Of a stretch of 64,000 nt of DNA, positions 1 through 10,069 are shown in pieces. Both the position numbers and the translations under genes were made by a program. Location of the stretch: contig CM056724.1 in the NCBI GenBank assembly GCA_029844215.1, forward strand, positions 82,045,093 to 82,109,092, given 5' to 3'. Every line of letters starts with the position of its first letter. Within the stretch, counting starts at the first letter, position 1. This stretch comes from Przewalskia tangutica. Lineage: Eukaryota > Streptophyta > Magnoliopsida > Solanales > Solanaceae. The notes under the pieces were generated by a model. It was given only the letters and a program-made list of their open reading frames with translations. It did not search any database and was not told the DNA's origin.

Positions 1-694
1 CGTCATGTCAGCCACAATAGCGGGTGCATACCTAGCCAATGAGTCGAACTCTAGGCTATACTCTCTGATGGTCCTGCCACCCTGCCTCAATGTCAAAACC
101 TTATCAACCCGGGCTCTCCTAATCTTAGGAGAAAAAAGTGATCTAGGAAGGTCTCTGTGAACTCGTCCCAAATGGCTGGAGGAGCACCCACACCCCTGGA
201 CAGTTCCCACGACTCAAACCAGTTCATTACAACATCGCGTAACCGGTAAGAAGCTAGTACAACTGACTCGGCCTCCGAGGCCTTAATCACTCGCATAGTC
301 CGCTGCACCTGCCGAATAAACTCCTGAGGATCGTCCTCAGGTCTCGACCCATAGAACTCTGGCGGATTGCAACCCATAAAATCCCGAATCCTCAGCTATG
401 CGCTCGCAGGGTTCGCTATCGGCTCTGTCGTGCTACTGCGCTATCTCGGCGAATCAATCAGTATCTCGTAGTCTCTATCATTCGCCTCGCCGAGTGGATC
501 GGCTCAGGTATCGGAACCTCTGGAGCTGCAGCTGCTCTAAGCCCCTATGGTACTATCGGCGTAACCGAACTCGCCGACTGGGCCACAACCTCAGGCATAG
601 TCTGGGCCTGAGCCCTAGTGACTTTCTACGTCCTACCAGCAGCTCCTACTGCTGCCTTGCCCTTCTGGGCTGCTGTTGCCTTCCGTTGAGGCAT
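1..694 (-). pseudogene. gag: gag (partial) of leftmost T copy, Ty3/gypsy
   Basis: N-terminal and capsid part of a gypsy Gag that runs off the left edge. The ATG (694-692) opens a basic start MPQRKATAAQKGKAA, soon broken by a stop. A clean frame at 377-93 reads the capsid core, with FYGSRPEDDPQEFIRQ and a WFESWELSRG segment; a further frame change leads into REYSLEFDSLARYAP near position 40. Gag forms the virus-like particle in which reverse transcription occurs. The sequence is nearly identical to the gag of the second T copy (43232-42779 and 53035-52554), so both belong to one family. At least two frame changes make it non-functional as read, though base-level errors are possible. Family assignment is confident; exact frame is not. 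Confidence 0.85.
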
Positions 695-899
695 AACTGA
701 TACATAAGATTATGTCAGAGAGAGATCAACCTAATAACACAGCTCTACTGCACGATCTCAGAATGAGAAGAATGGAAACCAATCTTAAATATCCTGTAGC
801 CTCCTGGTTATAGGTGTGGTGCACAACACACCGATAAGTAAGACTCTACTAGACACGGTCTGTACACTTTTCGAGGACTAACTGCTATGATACCACTTT
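695..899 (-). promoter_or_regulatory. 5' leader and PBS of leftmost T copy
   Basis: Untranslated leader between LTR and gag on the minus strand. The PBS is at 895-884 and reads TGGTATCATAGC, one base from the plant initiator tRNA-Met primer complement TGGTATCAGAGC. About 50 nt downstream, 832-813 reads GGTGTGTTGTGCACCACACC: a 6-bp stem with a loop ending in the self-complementary hexamer GTGCAC, proposed here as an RNA dimerisation hairpin. Confidence 0.8.
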
Positions 900-1114
900 T
901 GTCACGACCCGACCCCGGGCCCGCGACTGATGCCCTACCTGGGCACCCTTAGAGGTATACATCAGAAATAACCAGTGGAATATAAATAAAGCTCATAGAC
1001 ATGCAACAATGTGAAATAAGAACCAGGATAGCCGATAAGGTCACCTTTCTACATATATATACATAACAAAGGGATACATCTTTTACAAGTCCAACCCACA
1101 AAACATGACTACAG

Positions 1115-1332
1115 ACCTCTAAGAGTTTGGACCCTATCTATGACGGGACAGGGCCCCGCCATACCCCTGAATGTACATAAATCTACAACAACAGGGATCC
1201 GTACCAAAAGGTAAGCCTCCAGAGTAATGGAGTCTCCCAAAAGTTGAACAGTGATCCTAAGAGTGAGGATCAGCAACCTGTTTACCTCTACCTGCGGCAT
1301 GAACGCAGCCCCCGAGGAAAGGGGGTCAGTAC
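1115..1332 (-). other. Conserved multi-hairpin module, shared T LTR
   Basis: Read on the minus strand, consecutive inverted repeats: CTGCG/CGCAG around TTCATGC (1308-1292), GATCCT/AGGATC (1271-1253), a CTCC/GGAG pair (near 1235-1214), and TATGGCGGG/CCCGTCATA (1163-1139). The same series occurs in every LTR of the window although the surrounding LTR sequence differs. Confidence 0.7.
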
Positions 1333-3384
1333 AAAACATGTACCAAGTATATGAAACTGAAAGTACTGTAATGAAATCATATAGTCTAAAATAAAGCTGG
1401 AGACATGTATGATAACTAAATTAACAGTACACTGTGCCTTACTTATAATGAGAGTAAATAAGAGTAAACTTTACTGTTTAAAAAAATAGGAAGTTTATGA
1501 TCAAACTAGGGCCACCCGCCCATAGTATCATTATGCAATCCTACTCCTGGGACTATTTCACCCGCATAGGCCTTGTGGACCCACATGAGGTAATTTGCCT
1601 CGCATGAGACTATTTCACCCGCATCGGACTATTTCACCCGCATAGACCCTGTGGGCCCGCAATGAGCATATACACCATACTCGCATCGTGGGGAGAAAAT
1701 CCACGAAAATGCAAAATGCAACATAACCTGGGGATTGACCCCGTAATAAATAATATAACACTAGCCCTAACGGCCACCATGAACAACATATGCAAGTTAG
1801 CAATCTTTAACTCTCATTAATTAAACTTAAGACACTATCATGTAAAATCCGGGAATTTAACTCCAAAGTACTACGTACTTCTATTCCTTTAAAAAGAACC
1901 ATTTTCATATAAAAGCCACAAGATACTAACACCCGTAGTATCAAGGCATGTCTATTTTTCAAATCAAGTTACTACACCTTTAGAAATTCATTTCAAGGCT
2001 TTGAAACCAAGTAACTTCTACTTTCCGAACTCAAGTAATCTATACCTTTAAATCAATTTACTTATACTCTTTAAATCAAGTATCGTATACTTTCAAAATC
2101 AAATCATTTATTCTCTTTAAATAATTCAAGTAAACCACTTCTTTAACTTCTCATAAAGTCGTTATAACTAACTTCCCATAAAGCCATTATAACACTTTAT
2201 GTTTTTAGAAAAACTAAGGCACTTACATCCTTTAAAAACCAAGTGAGTTTAACTTTCCAACTCAACTAGACTTGTACCTTTTTAATTCAAATCAATGGTA
2301 CCAAAATGAAACCGAATTCATTTAAGACATGTACGTTAACCGTACTATACATTTATAAGATTCATGCTCAAGAAGATAGGGAAAGTTCCACATACCTCTT
2401 CGGCTTAATCCACCCGCTAAGTTGAATACGCCGCACGTATATTTTCAACCTATAATGACCATAATACGTCTATCAACTTCTTAGCTTTCTAAGGTAGAAT
2501 AATACTAAGTATAAGGTCTCTTATTCTACGGAAAATTGGACAGCACTTTCCCTGTTTCTACGTACTTTTCCACCTTTTTCAAGGCCCGAAACCAATAACC
2601 AATACGCCACATTTAAGGAACAACCAACCAAACAACAATACAACATATAGTCTTTTTTCAATTCTTTAATCCAAGTCGTTACTCCAACATGTTAATACGT
2701 CATAACAATTATAACAACTAAATTCCCTTTCTTGTATAACATGTGACGATTATAACTAACAACCAAATTGATTAACAACTTCAATGGCTAGCATGCCATA
2801 TTTCGGTATTCACCCTCCAAATTCCCCAGCACTTATAAATCTTTATTCCTTATATCACAAGCTCATTTATCAACTACTATAACATGTAATCTTCAATTAC
2901 ATTAAGATGACAAGGATCATTACCTCACTAAGCCCAAATATAATCCGAGATTAAAAGTCGATCCTTAGCAACTTTAGCTCCTTTTCTTTACGTTCCAATC
3001 CACTCCAAGCAACTCTTAGAAGTTCATAACCAACTTCTCTTCAAGTTCCAACTCAAAATATGAAGAACACCTTAGGGTTTCAAGGTGCGATTAGCGGATT
3101 AACGTAGTATTTCCGGAATTTAAGAGGTTGTTTATGCTAAGAATACTACTAGGGACCTTAGGTTTGAGTATGGGGATTTATCAACAACATTTGCAGAATT
3201 TCTTAATCTTCAATAATGCCTTGGCCAAGAGCCCTTATGTGTGCACAAAGTTTTTATATATATTTTATATATATAAATATATAAATAATAATAAATAAGA
3301 CGAATAAATGAGTTCTTTTTTATTCTGCATCTTCACGTGCTTTCTTAAAAAAATTCTAAGTGTTAAAGTCTTGCACTAGTAGTG

Positions 3385-3393
3385 GATATATAA
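3385..3393 (-). promoter_or_regulatory. TATA-like box of shared T LTR
   Basis: TATATA-type site on the minus strand, about 350 bases from the LTR outer end once the B insertion is removed. This is the same relative place as TATAAATA in the other families. Confidence 0.5.
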
Positions 3394-3616
3394 TGAAACC
3401 AAGGGTTAAGATTAATGTCACGCCCAACCGGGCGTGGATCGGTGCCTACACAGGCACCGCTTCTACCTTAACAACTAAGTAAACTGCGGAAATTAAATAA
3501 CACCTTTTTTTTTTTAAAACCAATCGTACGTGCAAGGGCAAAGCCGACAAGGCTGCCATATAATATACATAAACAAAAGACACTACGTTGTACACGAGTC
3601 CAATCCCACATATGAA

Positions 3617-3832
3617 TACAGACCTCTAAGAGTTATACTGAACTATGACGGGACAAGGCCCCGCCGTACCCATAACTGTACAAAAGCCTGTACTGAAAGA
3701 ACTTATACCAAAAAGATAAACTCGATGGAAGGAGCTATCCAAAAACTCTGAGCAGGGTCCTACACCTACAGATCACCAAACAGCGTACCTAAACCTGCAG
3801 CATGAACGCAGCCCCCCGAAGGAGGTCAGTAC
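3617..3832 (-). other. Conserved multi-hairpin module, B left LTR
   Basis: Same order as elsewhere. The large hairpin at 3643-3668 keeps most pairs but with diverged arms (TACGGCGGG with CCCGTCATA), and the CTGC..GCAG arm is at 3795-3811. The GATCCT pair is weak in B. Confidence 0.6.
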
Positions 3833-4114
3833 GAAGAATGTACCAAGTATGTGAAACAGTAAGTATTGTAATGAAATCATAACAGTCTAAACAAAACAGG
3901 AGACATGTATGATAGCCAACCTACAGTACACAATACATAAGCAGTCATATCAAGTCAGGGAAGCATGCCCTCAAAGTCACTACTCAAATAACAGTACACA
4001 GTTCCTTACTAACAATGAGAGTAAATAGTAGTATACTTACAAAATAAAATAGGAAGCTCACGATCAAAGCAGGACCACCCGCCCGCAGTATCATTAAGCA
4101 ATCCTACACCTGGG

Positions 4115-4530
4115 ACTATTTCACCCGCATAGGTCGCGTGGACCCGCATGAGGTATTCCTCGCATGGGACTATTTCACCCGCATCAACCCTTACGGACTC
4201 GCATGAGGTATTCCTCGCATAGGTTGTATCCGCCCGCATGGGACTATTTCACCCACCTAAGCCCTTGCGGACTCGCATGAGGTATTCCTCGCATCGTGGG
4301 TAGCAAATCCACGGAATATGCAATTGCCACAAACCCGGGGAATGACCCCGAAAAGAAATGATATACCACTAGCACAAAACCGGCTATTACCAGCACACAT
4401 AGGCAATTCTCAATTAAACAAGCCAAAGTACTTATCAAGGCACACATAGAATAATTCTCAATTAAACAAGCCAAAGTACTTATCAAGGCACACATAGAAA
4501 AATTCTCAATTAAACAAGCCAAAGTACTAC
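4115..4530 (-). repeat. Two clusters of short tandem repeats in B LTR
   Basis: First cluster: imperfect 55-60-bp units with GGGACTATTTCACCCGCAT and GCATGAGGTATTCCTCGCAT. Second cluster: three units of about 58 bp with AATTCTCAATTAAACAAGCC. Both recur in the right LTR (about 10757-10945 and 11038-11172), so they predate B's insertion. Confidence 0.8.
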
Positions 4531-5284
4531 GTACGTACATTCTTTTCAAAAGACTCATTTCTATGTAAAACCCCGAGATACTAACACCCGTAGTATCAAG
4601 GTGTGTCTATTTTTTTCAAAGTAAGTTACTACACTTTTAGAAACTCATTTCAAAGCTTGAAACCAAGTAACTCAAATTTTCACAATCTAGGCAACTTATG
4701 CCCATTAATCAAAATAGACAACTTTCTAAACCTTTCATAAAGTCGTTATAACCAACTTCTCATAAAGCCGTTATAACCCTTTATGGTTTTTAGACAATTT
4801 CATTCTTTTTATAACCAGGAGACTTATACTTAAAACCAAGTATCACAAACTTTCAAATCAAGTTCCTTAATCTTTCAAAATACTTCGAGTCTCTTAATTT
4901 ATAGAAAACAAGTTTCTTCTACTTTTAAACCTCAAGTAACTCACACCATTAAAACAAGTTACTTCTCTTAAATCATCTCATTTCTCCTCTTTTAAAACAA
5001 TTAAGTAAATCACTCCTTTGACTCCCCTAAAGTCATTATAATGACCTTTAGGTTTTGGAACTAAGGCACTAGCCAAAAGGTTTGGAAACCACTTCCTTTT
5101 TAAGACTCTATGTACTTTAAGTAAAATACTTCCACTCTTAAGAATCCAAACTTCACTAAGGCAATGCATTATACAACTTACAATTTAAACATCAAAGTAC
5201 AATCAAGGAAGTACATAGAACAAATTCTATTTTAGGCAATCCAAATACAACCAAGGAATGGATCATTTAAGGAGTAGGACATAC

Positions 5285-6570
5285 TGTCACGACCCGATCC
5301 CGGGCCCGTGACTGGTGCCTTACCCGGACACCCAAGTAGGCATACATCAGAGTAATCAGCGGAATATAAAAACAAGACATGAAACAAGTGTAAAATGAGA
5401 CACAGTTTATTTGAGAAAAAGTCGCCTTTCGGCATATATATATAAACCAAGTCCGCGATTACATCCCAACTGTACAATAGACTCTGCACTTACAGGAAGT
5501 AAACAACTATGGCGGGACGGGGCCCGCCATACCCTGAATGTACAACAAAAATATCTACAACACGGGAGATCGTACCTAAAAGTCGAGCCTCCGAGAAATG
5601 GAGCTCACGACACGAGTAAAGATCCTAAAGCGAGGATCCGCTACCGCTTCCTTTACTGCGGCATGAACGCAGCCCCCCGAAGGAGGTCAGTACAACAGGT
5701 ACCAAGTATGTGAAACTGTAAAGTACTTTAAATGAAATCATACCATTTTAAAAGCAATTTTACAAATATGTATGAAACAACCAATGTAACCGCACATAGT
5801 GCCACAGCATAACCAAAAGCAAAATAGATATAACATAACTGGTCTTTTCTAGGCCGCTAATGATCGAAGCAAGGCCAATCGCCCATAGTATCATTATGCG
5901 AGCCTAATCCTGGAACTCCCGCAGTCCGCATAGGTCACACACAGACCCGCATGAGGTATTCCTCGCATCGGGGGGGGGGCGGGGGGAAACTTGGACGAGA
6001 CTTCTACTCAAAGGGGGAAGGATTTTGAGACTTAGAAAATGTGGAGTGGATGAAGAAGTCTTCAACTCAAGGGGGATATTTATAGAACACCCAAGGGTCA
6101 AGATTAAAACAAATGGAGGGTGGGGATTAGGATCCATGTGAAAGATGAGATCTTCCAACCAAGTGTCCACCACAATGTTGGGACATATGTCCACCACAAC
6201 ATTGGGACATATGTCCCCCACAACAATGAGCCATGTGGCCTCCACTATCTCACAAAACCGTCCAACCTTACCTACCCCCACTACCCAAAAATATCTTGCA
6301 AGACTTGACCAATTGACCTTGTCCACTTGGCCACATTTTCGTCCAACTCATGCCGACTAAGGGTGACACATGTCGCCCTTCTATTGGTCCAAATATTTCG
6401 TCTCTCGAAAAAATCTGTAATCGGTTAAAATATTAAAAACGTAGAATTTCCTTCACAAGGTTCGGAATCTTTTCCGTCGAAAGTTCACAAGTTCATTCTT
6501 AACCTAATTAGGGCTTGAATAATCGTACGTACGTCCTCGCATACCTACTCTGGAAGTACGGGGTATAACA
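5285..6570 (-). mobile_element. S1: solo LTR with internal deletion
   Basis: Begins TGTCACGACCCG and ends GGGGTATAACA, flanked by TSD CATAC (5280-5284 and 6571-6575); the other B LTR shows the empty site near 11928. There is no internal region, so it is a solo LTR from LTR-LTR recombination. At 1286 bp it is about 2 kb shorter than related LTRs. Sequence matching the U5/R side (hairpin module 5480-5694) jumps straight to the U3 side at a G-rich run (about 5969-5987), which suggests an internal deletion. It keeps a TATA box (6076-6085) and the U3 palindrome (6359-6380). Confidence 0.87.
5480..5694 (-). other. Conserved multi-hairpin module, S1
   Basis: Includes a perfect 9-bp stem TATGGCGGG/CCCGCCATA at 5508-5531 and the CTGCG/CGCAG hairpin near 5656-5672. 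Confidence 0.7.
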
Positions 6571-7631
6571 CATACTTTCTTTATCTTAAGGAATCATGCT
6601 AGAAGAGGAGATAGTTCACATACCTTTTCGGCTAAATCCACAAGCTAAGCCGAATACGCCGTACGTAGAATTGTCAACCTATAATGGTCACAACATGACT
6701 ATCAATTTCTAGTCTCTAACGTAGAATAATACTAAGTAAACGGTCTCTTATTCTACGGAAAATCGGGCAGCACCTCCTTTGTTTCTACTTACTTTGCCAC
6801 CTTTTTCAAGGCTGAATACAATAACCAACACGCCACATTTAAGGCTCAAAACAACAACCAATCAAAGTGGATTACACGCCTTACAATACGTGTAAAATTC
6901 CGCCCCACAATTAATACGAAGTAGTTCCATATTCAAGCCATTCTCGGCCAACAACATAACCAACAATTCAAAGTATTTTCCAATCCTTTTCCAATTCCAA
7001 GTTCTAAGGGCTAACATGTTATATAGTCATAAACAACTTCATCAACTACAATTTCCTTCTTTATACAACATGCGACGACTTAAACTAATAATCGACTTGA
7101 ATTGTAATCTTAAGGCTAAACATGCTAGTTTTCGGATTAGGGTTCCAATAGCCAATAAACTTATCAAACCTTATACTAAATACCTCATGCTTGCTAATAT
7201 CCATAGCTACAACAATAAGTAAATCTTAAATGCTAAAACGACAAGATTTATACCTTTATAAGCCCTTAAAATTTCCATGATTCAAAGTCGCGCCTTAGCA
7301 ATTCTTAGCTCCTTTCCTTACGTTCCAATCCGCTCCAAGCACTCCTAAGAAGCCTATGAAGAACCCATCTTCAAGTTCCAACTTCAAAGTTGAAAAACTC
7401 CTTAAGTTTTCGCCTTGCGACTAACACGAAAACGTCGTTTTTCCGAAATCTTTCTATTGAGATATCCTTACAATACCCTTAGGGACATTGGGTTTAAGTC
7501 TTATGAACAATGGATCAAAACTACAAAATTTTGTGTGGGCAAAAGGACCAAACCCGAGAGAATGCTAGTGTGCACAAGAGTTGTCTAATTTTTCTAAGTG
7601 TTGAAGAGCTAGTCTTACACTAGTAGTATGC

Positions 7632-7640
7632 TTATATAAC
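7632..7640 (-). promoter_or_regulatory. TATA box of B left LTR
   Basis: TTATATAAG on the minus strand, about 485 bases from the LTR start; the same site is at 34671-34678 in the right LTR. Confidence 0.5.
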
Positions 7641-8123
7641 ATATTGGATGGCTTAGATTACAACACATGAGTGGCTAGGATGAGTTTCACTAGGATTAAG
7701 CACAAGTGGCAAGTTGACTTGGTCAACAATATCAAGCTTTGAAGACTTATCTTCTACCATGGTCAATGACCATTTTACCCTTACAAAATTTCGACCAAGA
7801 CCAAGTATGGGGGTGCCACGTGTCGCCCTCTCATTCGTCCATAAAATTCTGTAACCCTCGTGGGCCCCACAAAAATGTAAAATTCCTCGGGTGGGCCCCA
7901 CGTGACCAAATCTGTAAAAAATAATTTTCCATAATGTTAATAAGTTCCATACTCTTCAAATAATGCATTTTGAGAATCCAATTCTCAACAACGAACATTT
8001 TTCCTTTCCGACGTTCGGAAGATTTTCCGTCGGAAAAACAATTCTTCCTTTCGTACCAATTTCCAAGTCTTGATTCCTTACGTACATTCTCTTTTACATG
8101 TCCTGGACTTACGGGGTGTAACA

Positions 8124-8170
8124 TTCTTCCCCCCTTAGAAACATTCGTCCCCGAATGTTCTTAGTCGGTT
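8124..8170 (-). promoter_or_regulatory. PPT and adjacent palindrome of element B
   Basis: Minus-strand purine run AAGGGGGGAAGAA abuts the 3' LTR and would prime plus-strand DNA synthesis. Immediately upstream is an inverted repeat, AACATTCG with CGAATGTT, present beside the PPT of all six elements with a visible PPT. Confidence 0.8.
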
Positions 8171-8529
8171 GTCAAGCTATACAAACTCCGGCATATACTC
8201 TATACTATGCCTATCAATCAAAACTGCACAAGACCAACGATGCCACACATGGCCACCACAACATACGTAAACATATCAATGGACCTTCCGTCCGAATTTC
8301 TTCTCACAAAACTCGAAGGTTACAGTCTTCTAAAACACGGGATCCTTAGAGGTTCCTTTATTTCTTACCTGTCTTTCTTTCTCGTACTTCTAAACTTATT
8401 TAGTAAACGTACAACATCTCAAATATTGTTTTTGTTCCCCAATCCTTGGATTTACTAACCAGACTTGGCCATATTGTTACTTACATTCCCGTTAAGGCTC
8501 TTCTCGGTCCTTACGACCTAGTTCCGATG
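8171..8529 (-). other. 3' untranslated part of element B
   Basis: Sequence between the PPT palindrome and the conserved block. Short ORFs here are not conserved in the other elements. No integrase trace is visible, unlike C and F. Confidence 0.5.
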
Positions 8530-8702
8530 AAACGCATCCACGAACTCGTACAACGATTAACTAAACTTGGGCCTTGCATCCTCGGGACCCTATCACTACG
8601 GGACCATTTCTAACTGACATCACCCCATTCCATACTACCGGTTGACCCGAAACGAGTCCATAACCCGACTCATCGTCACACTTAACTTCTCGTTCTTAGT
8701 CT
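8530..8702 (-). other. Conserved post-gag block, copy in B
   Basis: About 170 bp similar to blocks at 18590-18780 (C), 48530-48706 (E) and 58650-58810 (F), with shared runs such as ACGAGTTCGTGGATGC and GAGTCGGGTTATGGACTCG. In B the frame that is open in C has several stops, so this copy is decayed or never coded. No equivalent was noticed in T or D. Confidence 0.7.
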
Positions 8703-8956
8703 GAAATAAATCTCTCTCTTATCTCAAGGTACTTCTCACCCTATCCCCCCCTATTCACTAGAGGTTCGTCACATAAGCCAAAGTATTTCTACTGTACAAT
8801 CTTCCCTATTGGTCTTACACTGTTATGGGGCTATTACTACGTGTGAACTCTACACAACTATAGTTTCAGTTCACTTACCATTCTTGTCAATATTCCTAAC
8901 TTCTCACTTTACTAATCAAGGTATCCCTACCTCTGGGGTACTATCACTTACAACTA

Positions 8957-9869
8957 CTAGCAACAAAGGGAAAACATATACGCTAAGGCGAAATCTGAAT
9001 CTATCAATGCACGTATGATTCCAAAGAATCGAAATATACCTATAACCCCGTGCGATGTCGCCTCCTGATCCTGCCCAGTAGTCACGTCATCTACGCGGTT
9101 CGAAGGACCGCCAGAACTATAAACTCCACCCTGACCTCTACCACGACTGGCTGACATCCAACACCTCGCTCGGGGACGCACTGTGAGGAAAGGGAACCAA
9201 CTACAGGCCTCATAGGTGAGCCACTCACGTGCTCCTTCTAAAAGGACATACCCTCAGAATATGGCCCGGACGGCCACAATAAAAACAAGCACTTGTGCCA
9301 TAACGGCATTTCCCCGAATGACGCCTACCACATCTGAAACACTGAGGAATAGGTGGCCTCGACTGAGAAAGTCCTCTGCTCCTCTGAGAACCTCGACCCC
9401 TGGAGCTTGGACCGGCTCCTAAATACCTTGTGGAGTCCAATCTCCCACCTGTGAGCTGCGGGGGTATGTACTGGGTAGGCTGGGACGAATATCTCACTCG
9501 CTGCTGAGGCTGCTCGTCCAAAAACTCACCGGGATAACCAACCGGTCTAGCCCTCTTACGCTGATCTCCGCCGCCTCTACCCTCGTACACACCGCCTGCA
9601 TCGCCGAATAACTTCCTGTTGGCGAAACTGTAGCACCGCTATCTTGGTCAATAACATAATTGCTTCCCTCATGACCCTATAGTCTTCTCCTAACTGAGAA
9701 ACTGGAGGCTCGTGTCTTGGGGCCTCAAAACTGGCGCGAGAAGAACTTCACGATCGCGCACAATATCCGGTATACCTTGGGCATAAGCCCTATCAACTCT
9801 CTGAGTCTGACTAGTAGCTCCTGCTACTCCTTTGCCCTTCTGGGCGGCTGTTGCTCTCCTTGGAGGCAT
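8957..9869 (-). pseudogene. gag: Truncated gag with zinc knuckles plus protease trace, element B
   Basis: The ATG at 9869-9867 gives MPPRRATAAQKGKGVAG, matching the gag start of the other elements. The usual capsid core (with DPQEFIRQ) is absent. The frame at 9590-9225 encodes a nucleocapsid part with two zinc knuckles, CFRCGRRHSGKC and CFYCGRPGHILRVC, both with intact metal ligands. Further on (9060-8957) a trace resembling the Gag-protease junction ends at ALIDS, where the aspartic protease site would begin, and then stops. The product could bind nucleic acid but not build a capsid. Frameshifts separate the three parts. Confidence 0.75.
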
Positions 9870-10069
9870 AGCTGTAACACAAAATTACGTCAGAGAGGAA
9901 TTATCTTACTAACAGAGCTCTATGGTACGATCTTAGAGTGAGAAGAATAGAAACCAACTCCTAAATGTCCTGTAGCCTCCTGTTTATGGGTGTGGCGCGC
10001 AACACACCGATAATCAAGACTCTACTAGACACGGTGCAGAAACATTCGAGATCGATTGCTCGATACCAT
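9870..10069 (-). promoter_or_regulatory. 5' leader and PBS of element B
   Basis: The PBS on the minus strand near 10068-10058 reads TGGTATCGAGC, initiator tRNA-Met type with one base apparently missing. The hairpin at 10008-9989 reads GGTGTGTTGCGCGCCACACC: same 6-bp stem as in the other elements but loop hexamer GCGCGC instead of GTGCAC, still self-complementary. Confidence 0.8.

Larger units (their letters stand above)
900..3415 (-). mobile_element. Shared T LTR, first part (R/U5 side)
   Basis: Starts TGTCACGACCCG directly after the PBS of the left T copy and continues to the B insertion, resuming at 35162. With B excised the LTR is about 2.84 kb. Because a PBS/gag lies on its left and a PPT/integrase on its right, it serves as 5' LTR of one copy and 3' LTR of the next. 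It holds the conserved hairpin module (1115-1332), direct repeats of a CGCATGAGG-type motif (1555-1720), an AT-rich stretch (3248-3300) and a TATA-like site (3385-3393). Short ORFs inside it are not conserved in other copies and are not called. Confidence 0.85.
3416..8123 (-). mobile_element. Left (3') LTR of element B, split by S1
   Basis: Begins TGTCACGCCC and ends GGGGTGTAACA next to the PPT. The S1 insertion splits it between 5284 and 6571; the uninterrupted sequence is seen in the other B LTR near 11925. It contains the hairpin module (3617-3832), direct repeats of a ~55-60-bp unit with GGGACTATTTCACCCGCAT (about 4115-4300), three copies of a ~58-bp unit with CAATTAAACAAGCCAAAGTA (about 4390-4530), a TATA box (7632-7640) and a G-box palindrome (7809-7830). 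Confidence 0.87.

Noticed and set aside
4009..4558. ORFs in B LTR with repeated LIENFSMCALIST peptides
   Set aside because: They translate tandem DNA repeats in the LTR; both B LTRs show them and nothing indicates coding.
5904..6360. Possible host gene in the 60-140-codon ORFs of S1
   Set aside because: The region is LTR sequence with TATA box and U3 palindrome; no splice-consistent or conserved protein is seen.
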